From contig CM020501.1 of NCBI GenBank assembly GCA_009823395.1, forward strand, positions 21,126,861 to 21,190,860: 64,000 nt of DNA. Direction: 5' to 3'. Both the position numbers and the translations under genes were made by a program. Each line of letters opens with the position of its first letter. Positions within the stretch are counted from its first letter, which is position 1. The notes below the pieces were generated by a model. That model made no database searches, had not been told where the DNA came from, and worked only from the letters and a program-made list of their open reading frames with translations. Shown in pieces: positions 13,114-35,344 of this stretch. This stretch comes from Thamnaconus septentrionalis. Taxonomy: Eukaryota > Chordata > Actinopteri > Tetraodontiformes > Monacanthidae.

Positions 13114-13140
13114 GTAGTAGTAGTAGTAGTAGTAGTAGTA
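13056..13140 (+). repeat. Compound (GAT)n(ATT)n(TAG)n microsatellite
   Basis: Three successive trinucleotide repeats adjoin with only a short GAGAA break, about 85 bases in total. Confidence 0.92.
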
Positions 13141-13189
13141 GGGTAGTAGTATAAGGCTAATTAAAATTAGCTTGCTACCGGTTTTTCTT

Positions 13190-13310
13190 TCTTTCATTCA
13201 TTCATTCATCTTCTATACCCGCTTATTCCTATTCAGGGTCACGGGGGTCTGCTGTCTTAGGGTGAAGGCAGGGTACACCCTGGACAAGTCGCCAGTTCAT
13301 CGCAGATTTT
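13190..13310 (-). mobile_element. LINE (L2-like) 3'-end fragment
   Basis: Read on the - strand, it gives the familiar teleost LINE tail: a segment about a CGATGAACTGGCGACTTGTC-type block, 'GTGACCCTGAATAGGAATAAG'-like text, then (TGAA)n. The copy at 46310-46410 is the same segment in the opposite orientation. Family assignment to L2 is from memory of similar fish repeats. Confidence 0.6.
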
Positions 13311-13540
13311 TTTCTTTCTTTTCTTTATTTATTTTTTTGTATTACCATGTCAAACCACGTTTGCTCCTTAACTACAGCACGCAGGGTTCACTGGTGGTGG
13401 TGGTGGTGGGTGGTGGTGGTGGGGGGGGGGGGGTGTAGTACAATAAATCAACAGCCATAAAAGTGGCCTGAAGGCGGATGGAGTCACCAGGTTGAAACAG
13501 CGTGCCATTAACATGAGGAGCCTTGCTACCTTTTATTTTG

Positions 13541-13547
13541 TGCGTGC

Positions 13548-13618
<71 letters not shown>
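13541..13618 (+). repeat. (GT)n microsatellite
   Basis: A run of about 33 GT units preceded by TGCG repeats. It abuts the GC-rich MORN4 promoter candidate. Confidence 0.95.
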
Positions 13619-13619
<1 letters not shown>

Positions 13620-13620
13620 C

Positions 13621-14009
13621 GATCCCGCAAGCGCCTTCAAGCCGAGCAAGAGGAGGAGTGTGGCGGTGGGAGCACCCGGTGCACCCCGAGCACTCCGGCT
13701 AATTGATCGGCGAACCCGCTGCCCTCGACAAAGATGTCCGCCGCACACGCGAAGAGGAGAGGGCGGCACGACGGCCAATGGTGTGCCGCCTTGATTCACC
13801 ACCGAGCGACAGCAGCCAATGCGATCGCGGTACCTTGCCGGGGACGCTGAGGCCGTTTCCCCTCAACCCGGAAGCGCAGCTCCGGAAAAACACAGTCGCC
13901 CCGGAGAGAGGGAGCGGAAAAGATCCCAACAACAACAACAACAACAGCTCAGGGATGTAGAGACAAAAGAACCGACTGCTCGCTGTTCCTTCAAACACAT
14001 GAACGCCAG
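13621..14009 (+). promoter_or_regulatory. Probable MORN4 promoter and 5' non-coding exon
   Basis: This is a GC- and CpG-rich block with two CCAAT boxes (GGCCAATGG near 13774 and AGCCAATGC near 13814). It ends in a consensus splice donor, CCAG|GTAACG, with the exon end at 14009, and an ETS-type ACTTCCGGTT motif follows at about 14015. The next acceptor, a polypyrimidine tract ending TGTTCAG, is at 16325 directly before the exon that carries the MORN4 start codon, so a 14010-16325 intron in the 5' UTR is likely. The transcription start is not determined. Confidence 0.55.
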
Positions 14010-14145
14010 GTAACGACTTCCGGTTCCTCTCCCCACCTCGTCTCACGCTACGTGTGCCTCCGTATGTGTATGTGTCGACAGCGTCCTGCCGGCAGGATGA
14101 AAGGGATTTTGGCGCCGTTACTGTGGCAACATTAGCTGGAGGGAG

Positions 14146-14330
14146 GCTCCAACCTCCTCCTTCTCCATTTCTTCCTCCTTGTCCTCCACCTATTTTTCCT
14201 CCTCGTCCTCCCTCTCGTCCTCTTCCTTCTCCCCCACCTCTTTTTCTACCTCATCTTCCCTCTCTTCCTTCTTTCTTCTCCTTCCTCCTCCTCCTTTTCC
14301 TCAACCTCTGCCTCCTCCACCTCCTTATCC
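14146..14330 (+). repeat. Polypyrimidine (TCC/CTT)n tract
   Basis: About 185 bases of almost pure C/T on the + strand (TCC and CTCCTC repeats with T runs). Such mirror-like homopyrimidine tracts can form triplex structures. It lies within the proposed 5' UTR intron of MORN4. Confidence 0.85.
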
Positions 14331-14907
14331 CGCTGTGAGAGTATGTCTGACTTCCCAGCGATTATTGAGCCCAATAAAGGGAGCTCAAATTGTTGCTTTG
14401 GCGAAAAATTAAGTCTGACTGCTGTTGTGATGCTCCTGTGTGCGACTTTGCCACCGAGAGAAGAGGAGAAGTGGAAAATCAAGGGTCCTCAAAACCCTCC
14501 AAAAACTGTTGACTGTGATCAACAGTGCATTTTTTTCGTCAAGTGTTGACGTTGACCAACAGGCAGCCTCGATAGGATGATGTTGGGAGTGATGAGTGAG
14601 TCACAGGTGTACGCATCACCTACTGACCTTTGACCTGACCTGAGGTTCCTCAGCTGCAACTGCCTGGTGATACTAATCTTGACCTTTTTTTGTGGCATGC
14701 CCATTGAAAAATCAATTTTTTAAATGGATTAAATTATATTTTTTGTATCAGCCAGCTGTTTATTTTGTTAAAAAGTACTCTATAACTATAAAAATCTCGA
14801 GTGCTTGCATTTTAGTACTCACAAATACCGATACCGAGTATTCAATAAGACCATTTCACACTATAGAATTACTATTTCCCACAGATGTTCTGTTATTTGA
14901 ACACAAA

Positions 14908-15641
14908 GGCCCTGTTTGCACTTGGTCATTTTAAGCGTTTTTCGTATTCCGATCGGCAAAAATCACACGAAGTAACCAAGTGGAAACAGTCCAAATCCTC
15001 AGGGCGGTGGTTTCGACGCTTCGCATAGCATTCCTCACGGACCGTGTGAACAGAATGCGATCTCAGTCCACATTAACGACCGCCTACTCCACTCACCTCT
15101 CCCGTGTACGTACTTGGTCGGCACCCTACCTCCCGGTGTCGTCATTATAAAGTTACAAACAAGAAGCGAAAACAAATCATTTTTGTTGGACTCTTTTATT
15201 AGGATGCTAATAAATTTCATTCCGCATTAGCGTGTTTTGTCAGTGGAGCAGCGGTCGCAGTTTCCCACATATGAGATTAAATGTGCGACGTTGCATCCGA
15301 AAATTTGCCAGCCACTGTTGATCCGAAAATGAAGTCATCACCACTCTGTCCCTCCAGTCGTTACTCCTCGTTCGGATCCATACGAGCTGCAGTACAATTA
15401 CAACGAGTGACTTGACATAGTCCGCAAACAGGAAGTTGATTCTTTTCGTTTTCAGGTGAAACTAGCCGTAGTTTGTGCTTTACTGCCCCTAGTGGTTAAA
15501 AATGCACTAATGCGATCACAAGTGGCACGCTCGAGACGCATGTTAATGCTATGTGCGAACAGATTGTGCAATAGATTCAAGATGCGTACTTGTGATATGA
15601 TCCCCAAAAACAGTTGCAAGTGACTAAGTGCAAACAGGGCC
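14908..15641. mobile_element. MITE with matching terminal inverted repeats
   Basis: The left end reads GGCCCTGTTTGCACTTGGTC and the right end, read in reverse complement, gives GGCCCTGTTTGCACTTAGTC: 19 of 20 bases match. The roughly 734-base body has no transposase frame. It holds CGCATTAG/AAGATGCG-type motifs that recur near both ends. AAA flanks each side, so a 3-base target duplication is possible. It is a non-autonomous DNA transposon; the superfamily is not assigned. It sits inside the proposed 5' UTR intron of MORN4. Confidence 0.8.
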
Positions 15642-16219
15642 AAAGTTTCACTGCAGAACGAACACAAGTTTAACACAATTGTCATATACATACATATACA
15701 ACTGGTATCAGTGTCGTGGTTTTGGGAGTATGAGAAGAGTACTCTACCACGGTATGGGTACCTGTGCATTTTCCTATTAATTTCTCCATTTGGATGGATC
15801 AGAACTTCTTCTTTGTTTGAGAGGATGTGAGGACTATTGTGGGTGCCTGTTAAACTTATGACCTTGAAATCAAGGGGAAAAAACATTTTAAGATGCATTT
15901 TTACTGTCACATTTTTATTTCCAAGGGTTTGTGGCACAGGTTATAATTAGCCGCCAAGATGCAACATTTGGCTCGTCTTAATTACTTAATTAGTTAATTG
16001 TTAATTAACTCAACAAAACGTTTAATTAACGTCAAACTTTCAAATTGTGAGCCGTTTTTTTGTTAGTAACACAAATAGAAAAAAACAAGAGAGAGAAGCA
16101 AATCAAAGCATTGAAAAAAAACATAATTAGTACGTATATTAATTGTATGTTTTAATTACACTATAGTTTGCTGTAATTTGCTTTAAATATTTTAACGGGA
16201 GAGTTGCTCAGGTGCGTGC

Positions 16220-16256
<37 letters not shown>

Positions 16257-16448
16257 AAGTACCACTGCGGTGTTCCAACTGAATACATGAGTTGCTGAAT
16301 CTCTAATCTCTCTCTCTCTGTTCAGAGAACGGAAGTCGCAGAGCGAAAAGGTGGGCCTGTTCCTGCCATTTTAAACGCTAAAGTGGACAGACACACGGAC
16401 GGATGGATGGATGCCTTTGCCGCCGTGCGTGTTGGTGCATTCGCGTGA

Positions 16449-26368
<9,920 letters not shown>

Positions 26369-27932
26369 CCCAGACCCCAGGACCACGCTCCTCCACCACC
26401 CCCACCCCTCCCACAGGCCAGGACGGTCTCCACCCCCAACCCCCCACACCCTTCCCATCCTCACCGCCGGTCTGACTTGTTCTCGGGAATATTTACAGGC
26501 TGCCTTTTTTTAAATGTATTTATTTATGGGTTGTATTTCTTCGACTTCCTGTCGGAGAGCCGCTGCTTCGGGAATCGGCCGAGCCGAACGTGGCTGAATG
26601 AGTCGCTGCTGAGTCTGAATCAGCGACTCGCTCCGAACTCTCAGCATCAGTCCAGCCTGGATTTCAATTCAGCACATTTTATTTCTGTCCGCTTTCATTT
26701 CTTTTTTCACATAAAAAGCGTTTGTTGCCGAGTAACTTCCAGCTGAAGAGGAAGTCGTTTTTTGTTTTTTTTTTCTTCTCATTTAATTAATCTAATTTGT
26801 CTTAACTTGAAATGTATTTGGACGCGTCAAAATATCAGCTATACCTTTTATTTCTTCTTTTGATTTCCATTTATGCTCCTGAGCAGCCGCCATGTGACTG
26901 TGGAGGACCAGTGAAGTTTACCGATTTTCAGCCACGTAAAGGACTGTTACACTCTTACACAGGTTCAGTTTAAGGCTGTGAAACATCGGCAGTTGGAGGC
27001 TGTGAGGGGAGATTTGGAATCATAAACACCTGTTGATGTTGAGACAACAACATCAACAGGGAGCTAAAAAAAAAAAATCTAAATTCCTAATTACTGCTCT
27101 CTTCTGAGTAGTTTCCCCCTAAAAGAATCCATGTCGGAGGATATTAATCCTCTTAATTAATTTACCCTCAGTTAATTGATGCCAATTAACTGCAGAGTTT
27201 AATTTGAGTAATTTTTTTTTTCTCCCTCCTCTGAGCTCAGGTTCGCAGCTTCTTCGTCGCTTTGAGGCAAACCTGATAATTTGATGATTTTAAGCTTTCT
27301 ATTAATTTTTTTTTTTTTTTTTTTACAACACTTCACCCCCAGACCTCCAGGGGGAGTTGAGGGGGAGTATGTCTAAAAAAGAATATCAGGGAATTAAGCA
27401 GAGTTTTTTTTTTAAATACAGTGATAATGAAATTCAGTAGGAAGTTGTTAACGAGAAACTCAAAATGTAAAAAAAAAAAAAAAAAAAATGTTCAGGTTCC
27501 TCTTTGGAAATTCAAGTTAATGATAAAAAAAACAAAAAACAACCCTTTAACAAGTCAGCGGCGATCTGGACTTCCTGTTTCCTGTCACTGCTGCTCAGAG
27601 TCTTGATCCGTTTCCTGCTGGATCCTTTGGTGCCACTGGAGCTCAGTCCGGTCCGGTCAGTAGGGGGCGGAGCTGATTTTAGCAAGAGGGGGATTTTTTT
27701 TTTTTCCAATTAAAAAAAAATAATTATTATTATCAGGATTCTACAGATGTGCTTTAGCTTAAATTCAGGACTAATTCACCACAACCAGACTTAAACCATC
27801 AGTGTTGCTTGTTTTTGTGTGTTTTGTTGCATGGAGCAAACAGTTTGTCACGTCACGTTGTTGTTTTTTTAAATCAACAATTAATGATGTCACGTTAGTG
27901 TTTGTGTAGAAATCACCACTAACACATACACA

Positions 27933-27963
<31 letters not shown>

Positions 27964-29064
27964 CCAACACACATACACAAAAATTACATACAGTTTTTAA
28001 CTCGTACTAACGCATATTTAATGTGTGTGTGGTCGTAGTGTAGGCGGGGTTACTAAATGGGGGAGGGGTTAATTGTGGGTCATGTGATTATCTCTCAGCA
28101 GCAATTAATTTAGGATGTGGTTTTGGGAAGGGGGGAAGGGGTCATTGTCATGGGAACAGACGGACTGATGGGGAAGGAGGGAGTGGGAAGGGGGGGGGCG
28201 TGACTCACACCTTTTAATTGGCTCTGAGACTTGAACGACTGTTGCCTTCACTGACACTGACACTGTGTTCAATAGCAGGCAAAAAAACAACAAAAAAGAA
28301 GAAAGACGTGTGCTTTGTGTTTTGGTGTTGTGTTGTTGTCGTCGTTGTTGTTCTTGTTGTTGTACACGTTGGGAGCACGAAGCCCTTTAAACGCACCTTA
28401 AAATCTCAACTTGAAACGTTGCCGTTTGATATTAATGTGTAAAGTTACCACTTTTTTCTCATCCAGTCGACCTGTTTCAGAATTGTAACACTAGCAAGTA
28501 GGCCACGAGGCTAGCCTAGCGCCTTGATGCCATGTTTCAGGAAAGATTTGTACAACTTGAAGAGAAGAAGTATTAATTTGTACATTTTTGATATATTTGT
28601 TTGTTTGTTTGTTTGTTTTTAAGGCTAATGACTGTTCATTTACAGCAGGATGATCATCACAGAAACACTCGACATAACAACAGCAAAAAAAAAAAAAGGC
28701 TCTTGTAAAACCCAGTCTGGCCTTTGATGACCTAACGCCATGTTAGCCTGCAGAAAAAAACGTGCTAGCTCGTTTCTAAGCCTCTGTGAACCTGCTGGAA
28801 GAAGCTTGACTGTGCCGGTCATTAGCACGCTGCAGTAGGCTAACAACGCCTCACTTGTCCTGCTAAAATATGCTAGCAGCAGATGTTGGCATGGTTTGGA
28901 GAGGAGTCAGAGGAGGAGCTCCCGTCGACGTGTTTCTGTGATGACACAAACAAAACTTTTCTTCTCTTGAATGTAAAATATCATTTTCGTTTGTGACGAG
29001 TTTGTTGTTCTTTGACACAATGTGCTTGCTCACCTCCCTTTAACATGCTCACACCGCCTTCACC

Positions 29065-29100
<36 letters not shown>

Positions 29101-29744
29101 ACACACACACAAACACAGAGGCCTGCCAGCCCAATCAATGCATTAAACGAGCGAAGCCAAACCAGATCACCCAGAGCCGCCAGTCGTTCAACAAGTGCCT
29201 GACAACAACAGTCTTTCCTCTTGGATCCTTTCGTACCGTCTGACTGTTGGTCACCGACTGTCAGAACAGCTTGTTATCCGTCATTTCAACCACGTTTACA
29301 CTCCAAAGTCATTATTAGACAGTATAAACCGGAAGACCTTAACAGGCTCAGCTTGCACCTAAATGTGCCGTCAAATTTTTTTATTTTGAAAGGTCTTGTT
29401 TCTTTGGCCTCTGACGGGTGCTACAAACTCTGTCAAGTCTGGAAAAAAACCCAGTCATAATCAAACAGGAAGTGGCAGGAACCCTGTTTGAGGCTCCAGA
29501 CATCAGTCAGGTCGCCTCACCCCCAGCTCGTTTGGGCGTTAGCGCTGTAGTGACCGGCTGTACTTGTGTTTGTCTTTTCTTCTCCGTTCTGATGGTAACC
29601 TGACCAAGCATCTCTATCCAATTCTTGCGTAGACAAAAACACAACCTGCTGATTCGTCACAGGAGGAACGAGCTTGCTTGGTAGTAAAAGTCCCAGTGAC
29701 TACCACAGTTACATGTGACTCAAATCTTAAATCTTTGACATCCT

Positions 29745-30036
29745 GAAAGATGCCAAGTTTGTCAATCACATTTGACCCATCGTCCCCTGAAGGAGTGGGG
29801 TTGGATGCCCGCCCCCAAGTCCAACCCTTGATGCCAAGGGCGTGAGCACCATTTTTATACTCTTGGGTATGACGCAACTGGGGAGAGAACCAAAAAATCC
29901 AAGACTAAAAAAATTGTACCCCCTTCCACGTGGGTTCGACCACCAAGAGTATAAAAATTGTACCCATTGCCTCGGCATTGAGGGTTGGACTTGGTATTCG
30001 TGGTGGACAAACTTGGCATCCTTGATGTGACAGTCA
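29745..30036. repeat. Imperfect inverted repeat, unclassified element
   Basis: The left arm (about 29745-29872) in reverse complement matches the right arm (about 29938-30036). Shared pieces include AAGAGTATAAAAAT, GGGTTGGACTTGG and GACAAACTTGGCATC. Both arms translate to similar peptides (QEYKN-x-x-H-x-LGI-x-GWTW) when read outward, so the duplicated unit may have been coding. The spacer is about 65 bases. It does not match a repeat family I can name. Confidence 0.65.
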
Positions 30037-30476
30037 GTGGGACTCGGACCTCCCAGTCTCAGGGTGGACACTCCACCACAAGGCCGCCGATCTTCTTGAC
30101 AGTAAATCTTCCAGACACCACCATTGGAAAGTGTTGTAATTTCCCCTGGAAAACAGTGCCACATTTGTGAGGAACGGGCGTCGGTGGGATGAGCGGCAGA
30201 GCCAAGTCTTTGGGTTCCAACCGTGAGAAGAAAAAATTTGCCAGAAATATCTCTGCCAGTGTCAAACGGCCCATCCTGCCAGAGACTTTGTATTTCGGTG
30301 GATGGGGCGGTCCAAGTGTGAAGAAACACAACATATTGGCAGTGTAGCAGTTTACCAGCCAACAGGAGCTTCGGGTGGAGTAAGCTAACGCTGCCGTGGG
30401 ATGGAATCCCGTTGGCTTCCGCCAGCCTTGTTGTGCCGGTCACTCCGCCTCCAAGCTGATCCCCACGAGTGTTCAC
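29766..30476 (-). other. 236-codon open frame overlapping the inverted repeat
   Basis: A long ATG-to-stop frame on the - strand that runs through both inverted-repeat arms. It has no recognisable domain, and other frames across the same stretch are also partly open. The overlap with the inverted repeat and the lack of any known homology argue for repeat-derived or chance coding. I do not claim a gene. Confidence 0.2.
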
Positions 30477-30959
30477 TGTAAGTGGACATTGGACATTATT
30501 TTTCCACCCGCAGGAACCAAATGATTAGCTAGCTTCATGTTTTAGCCCTTCGGGTCCTGACAAACGTCGTTACAGCTGATGTTCGAAACGCTGGAACCAA
30601 AACGACCAAAAATACACCAACACAACCTTTTGATCCGACACGCCACTGAATCGTCCATCAGACTAAATTCCTTCTGGCGTGGAACATTTTGTTTTAAACT
30701 CGAACCCTCTCACACACACACACACACACACACCTTCACACTTACACATACAACACACATTTAATGCAATGTTTGGTTCTTTGTTGCTGTGTTTTGCACC
30801 TTTTACGAAACTGAAACTGAAGCTCTCACTTCTGTTGTGTTGAAATCGACGACGATCTCAACGCAAACCGACCTGACGGAGTGTTGAGACTCTTCCAATC
30901 GCTGTGAAACAATAATAAAAAGAAAGGAAGCATGAAGTCGTTTCCTCTTTCTCCCGCCG

Positions 30960-31000
<41 letters not shown>

Positions 31001-31198
31001 GGCGGGCAGGTGTGTGTGTGTCTCTTCCTGTTGGACTTTAACCTCTCCGCTTGTTCCGTCGCCGTAGCAGCGCCGCTTTTTTTTTTTTTTTTTTTTTTGC
31101 CTTCTTGCCCCTCTTCATCATCGCCGCTGAGCCTGTTGCCATGGTGAAGCGCTGAAACATGATCGTCTTCACCCGACATGCTGCACAAGTGGCAGCTC

Positions 31199-31237
<39 letters not shown>

Positions 31238-31646
31238 CTGCCTGCCTCCTTTTGTTTCCTCCTGGGCCTCCACATTTATGGATTTCCGCCCTCAAAAAAA
31301 AAAGAAAAAAATTAATAATTTTGGCCGAGTGCAGGAGTCGCTGCTCCTCTTCCCGCTGATCTGCTTTCATCCGACTCCGGGGGGAGGCCATGTTGCCTCC
31401 ATCCAGCTCCTCTCCTCCTGAGTGTGTGTGACTGATGCTATCATCTCCCAAAAGCTTTGTCCGTGTTTAGATGAGGAGGAGGGGGAGGTGGCGGGAGGAG
31501 GGGGAGGCTCTCTCGGCATACTGATGCCCGCTGAGCCTCGTGTCACCGTCAGAAAATGAAAATGAAAAAAAAAAGTGGCAACACAACCCGGGCTGAGGTT
31601 TAATTGCTGTAGCTACTCTGGTAACAGCACGTTTGGGACTTTGAGC

Positions 31647-31683
<37 letters not shown>

Positions 31684-33007
31684 GGGGTGTAAACATGCAT
31701 GAGTGGAGGAGGGGGGGGGTTACAGGAGGTGGTTCGGCTGCTGTATAAAAATTTCAGCAGCTTCTGTGCGAGCGGCTGCAGATGGAGGAGGAGGAGTGCG
31801 TTGCCTTATTAAAACTGTACATCAGCTGCAAATGTTGCAGTGGTGGAGGGGAGGGGAGAAATGGGTGGGGGGTGGAACACAAACAGGAAGCTGTTCTTTA
31901 GCCTAAGACCGGTTGGCAGATGAGAACGCCACCGCACCAATCAGCATCCTTGTTTCAGGAATAGGAAGTTGACTGCAGCTGCCGCTTTGAATCCAGCATT
32001 TTTGCGATTGAATTCAAGCACTTGGATTTCAGCTGCAGGATCTTTTAAGTTTTCAGATCTGACAGCTGATTGGTCGATCAGAGCCGGCCAACATTTCCTC
32101 ATTTGAAGAAGCAGGAGAAGATGAAGAGTGAATTTCTACTGAATCCCAGATGCCCCTGATGGTCCCCCTGGTGGCTGACTGTGGAATTAATCCTAAGTTT
32201 CTCCGCCAACTGGTACGAATAAAAACATCTGGACGTCTTTCATAGACAGCATCACCTTAAAACACAGTCCAAGAGTGACTGTTGAGGCCTCTGATTGTCA
32301 ATGTTGTGCACACACGCACAGACACACACACACACACACCAATAATATCTGGACACAAATCCTCAGCTGTCACTTCTCTGGACCAGTTGGCCGGAATAAT
32401 TTCACCTTTATTGGATTCGGAGGAGCAAATGTAAGGAATGCCAAGCAGATTGGGGGGTGGGGGGGGGGGTTTCCATCCTGGGCTGCAGGACCGAGTCTTA
32501 TTTCCCGTCGCTCCCCGAGGCCACCCATCCAAGCTCATCTCCATCTTTTTTTTTTTTTTTTTTTTTGAGAGCAGGACGCATTAATTTTATGGTTCCATTT
32601 TAACATTTCAGGGAGGCTCCTCCCCCCCCTCCCTCCTGGTGCAAGAGCTCCGGGCACAAAGAAGGAGAGCTGATTGAAGGAGGAGGAGGAGGAGGAGGAG
32701 GGGCACCGAGGGAGGTGAAGACATGATCTACATATTCAACATTTTGAGTCGAGGGAAGAAAAAAAATCCACTTTGATGCTCTGAAACAACTGCAGAATCC
32801 TCGACATGGACGTCACCTTCTGCAGCTCGAGTGTTTGAACCTCCTCCTACCCCCATCATCAAAATCATCATCCTCCTCATCATCTTTATCATCCCCATCA
32901 TCACCAACATCATCGTCACCCAGCGGCTGAAGGTACCCAGCTCACTGGCTGCATGATTCTCATGTTGACGTTGCACAATTTGACCTGCTCTCCCTTTTTC
33001 CTTTCTT

Positions 33008-33070
33008 TGTCCATCCATCCATCCATTTTCGATACCCGCTTATGAGCTCAGAGTCACGGGGGTCTGCTTA
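33008..33070 (-). mobile_element. LINE (L2-like) 3'-tail fragment
   Basis: (ATCC)n followed by ATTTTCGATACCCGCTTATG and CAGAGTCACGGGGGTCTGCT. This is the same tail as at 13190-13310, in the same orientation. Confidence 0.6.
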
Positions 33071-33283
33071 CTTAAAGTGGCAAAACAATATACTGTATAT
33101 ATAAGGGTGCGCACGTAATCCAAAACAAAATGCTTGCTCCGTTTCCCCGCCATCCTTTTCTGGCATGGGAGGTGGCGACACCTACTGCACGAGCGATGGA
33201 AAACATAGCACGATTAACAAAACAGAGAAAATCCACAAGCGTGAGAATGCCGAGCGAACGAGCTAATTAGCTACAGTTACACT

Positions 33284-33455
33284 AGCTTGCTAATGTTAGC
33301 TACAATTACACTGCCTATAAATCCTGGAGGGTGGCTTTCTATTCTGATAGCATTAACATATGAGCTGGACATGATAACGTTTGCTACAATTACGCAGGCT
33401 AGAAACCTAAACCTGGAGGGTCGCCTCCTATTCTGATAGCGTTAGCCACGTGCTA
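33284..33455 (+). repeat. Two-unit local tandem duplication
   Basis: Two units of about 85-90 bases share GCTACAATTACxC, CTGGAGGGT, then CTATTCTGATAGC and a following TTA. The copies have diverged by point changes. Confidence 0.65.
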
Positions 33456-34314
33456 AAGAAGCAACCACCGCCGCCACTGCAGTACCAGTGAATAAAGGCT
33501 CCTATGAGTTTGTACAGCAGCTTTAATTTGAGTTAATCTACTCGCTCCACCCGCACCACTCCCCCTTACCACGACACCCCTTCCCCACCCACCCCACTGC
33601 TCCACTTTAGTCCGCCCCTTCCTCCCTCCCACCACTGTGATCAGGTAAATTAAATACAGGTCGCTGAAACAAAAATGCAGATTTAGAAAGACGTCTGCCG
33701 AGAACAGAAGTAGGTCACAGAGCGACTCAATTAGCCTAAATTTTTTAGTTTCGAAGGCGCCCAGTGTGACGAGCCGTTAATCAGGTTGTCTCTGGGTTTC
33801 CGGCGGTGGGCGGCGGCGAAACGTGAAACTTTAAGGGTGGGGTGGGATTGGAGTGGGGGTTTCCAAGTGATGGGAGACGTCTGTGAAGGCTCTCAGATTT
33901 ATCGTAGTGCTCAATTAGCCGATAAATTACGATAAATCTGGACTTCAAGATCTTAAAATTCAGCCCAGTTGTCTTAATGGAACCTTCAAGCTGAGGCCAA
34001 AGGTCAGAAGAAGGTCTGATAGCAAGTGACTGAAGGCTGGCTGTTCGCCCCCTACAGTTCTGGAGGACAAACACTGACAAATCGTCGTTGCTTGTAGCAG
34101 TGCTGCTCACTGAGCTACGACTGTTTAGCTTCCACCCGTCCGGACCCGTGAAACGTCGTCACCGGCCGGGTGGGGGTGGGGTTAGGGGGCTGAGGGGGAG
34201 TTGGGGGTGTGAGGGGGTTCTGGGAATGTTTTTTTTTTTTTAATCCAGGTGGAAGACGGCGAGCAGCGATGCGTGACATACTGCCACACTAGAGGTCAAC
34301 GCTGCAGAGAGAGG

Positions 34315-34361
<47 letters not shown>

Positions 34362-34814
34362 TGTGTTCAATGCAGCTTCTGCTGACTCGCCACTCGCTCG
34401 GCCAGGGAGCCGGAGTGAGAAACAGACCAGGAACACCCCCCCCCCCCGCCACTACCACCACCCCAACACTCCCACCTCTGATGTCACTCACAGTGATGCC
34501 CTTGACACTCAGCAGTGGAGGGAAAGGGGGTCAAGCTGGTGGGGAGCGTTGCCTCCTTGTGTCCAGGCAGAGGAATTGCGATGCCAAAAAAAAATGAATA
34601 CATTTTAAAACGTCAGCCGACCGGATTTTTAAAGAGAAGAATCCTTGTTTCGCATGTCTTACAGTCCGAAGTTTGAATCTGTTCTTCTGATGTTGGTCGA
34701 GTTCAGTCAATTCAACTGCATTTTGGTTTTTGGCACCATTTGTTTTACATTTAATTTGTAAAAAGTAAAATAAAACAACTTTTTTTCTCCATTTGCAATT
34801 GCAGTTGAAATTTG

Positions 34815-35131
34815 TTGCAGTTGGGTTCGATTCCAGGCCAAAGACATTTCTATGTGGAATTTGCATGTTCTCCCTGTGTCTGCGTGGGTTCTCTCTGGGT
34901 TCTCCGACTTCTTCCCACAGTCCAAAAACATGTGAGGTGAATTGGAAACTTCAAATTGACTGCAGTGAATCGTTGTTTGTCTCTACGTGGGCCTGCAATG
35001 AACTGCCAACTTGTCCAGGGTGTCACCCTGCCTTCGCCCCATGACAGCTGGGATGCTGTGGCTCCAGCAGACTCCCACAACCCTGTGTTCAGGAACAAGC
35101 AAGTATTGAAAATGGATGGATGGATGGATTC
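34815..35131 (+). mobile_element. LINE (L2-like) 3' end, longest copy in window
   Basis: This is the familiar teleost tail sequence: a GTGGAATTTGCATGTTCTCC segment, then 'tgcgtgggttctctctgggt', a CCCACAGTCCAAAAACATG segment, 'gccaacttgtccagggtgtc', and a (GGAT)n end at about 35113-35130. It lies just beyond the HOGA1 polyadenylation signals. Confidence 0.75.
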
Positions 35132-35176
35132 TCATAAGGGATTAGAAAAAAAAAAAAACTAAGCTTAAAGAAAACT

Positions 35177-35190
35177 TTTATTGATTTATT
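35177..35190 (-). terminator. hoga1: HOGA1 polyadenylation signals
   Basis: Two AATAAA hexamers lie on the - strand (complement of TTTATT at 35177-35182 and 35185-35190), about 155 bases beyond the HOGA1 stop codon. No better hexamer lies closer. Confidence 0.7.
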
Positions 35191-35344
35191 TTTCAAGAAT
35201 TGTATTTTTAACTGCTGAAAAAACAAAAACACAGAAAGTGCTTTTTTCTGTTAATCACAACAAAATATTTAATTCACGATGCGAGGAGATGACCGAAATG
35301 TTGACGTCCTGTCAGTTTAGGCGTTACCGACTCACACCTGAGCA

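Larger units (their letters stand above)
11561..13620. other. Non-coding region with a candidate conserved element
   Basis: No gene was recognised. From left to right it contains a pyrimidine-rich stretch (11570-11650), a GTT-repeat (11730-11765), a (CA)n tract at 12332-12365, a repeat-free AT-rich block (12430-12780, listed separately), a compound trinucleotide microsatellite (13056-13140), an L2-like LINE 3' end (13190-13310) and a long (GT)n tract (13541-13618). Confidence 0.6.
26369..35344. other. Convergent MORN4/HOGA1 intergenic region
   Basis: This holds the MORN4 3' UTR (extent unknown; no clear nearby AATAAA), then intergenic DNA. It contains many T- and A-runs, (AC)n or (GT)n tracts at about 27937-27963, 29069-29098, 30712-30733, 30970-30998, 31204-31236, 31650-31682 and 34317-34358, the inverted repeat at 29745-30036, LINE tails at 33008-33070 and 34815-35131, and a local tandem duplication at 33284-33455. 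No additional coding gene was recognised. Confidence 0.65.

Noticed and set aside
13703..13960. 85-codon frame in the GC-rich MORN4 upstream block as a separate small protein
   Set aside because: It overlaps the likely promoter and 5' UTR, ends before the splice donor and shows no family resemblance.
1..16000. PI4K2A exons expected head-to-head with MORN4 from the human gene order
   Set aside because: None of the translated frames on the - strand shows PI4K2A sequence, so the left neighbour is not visible here.
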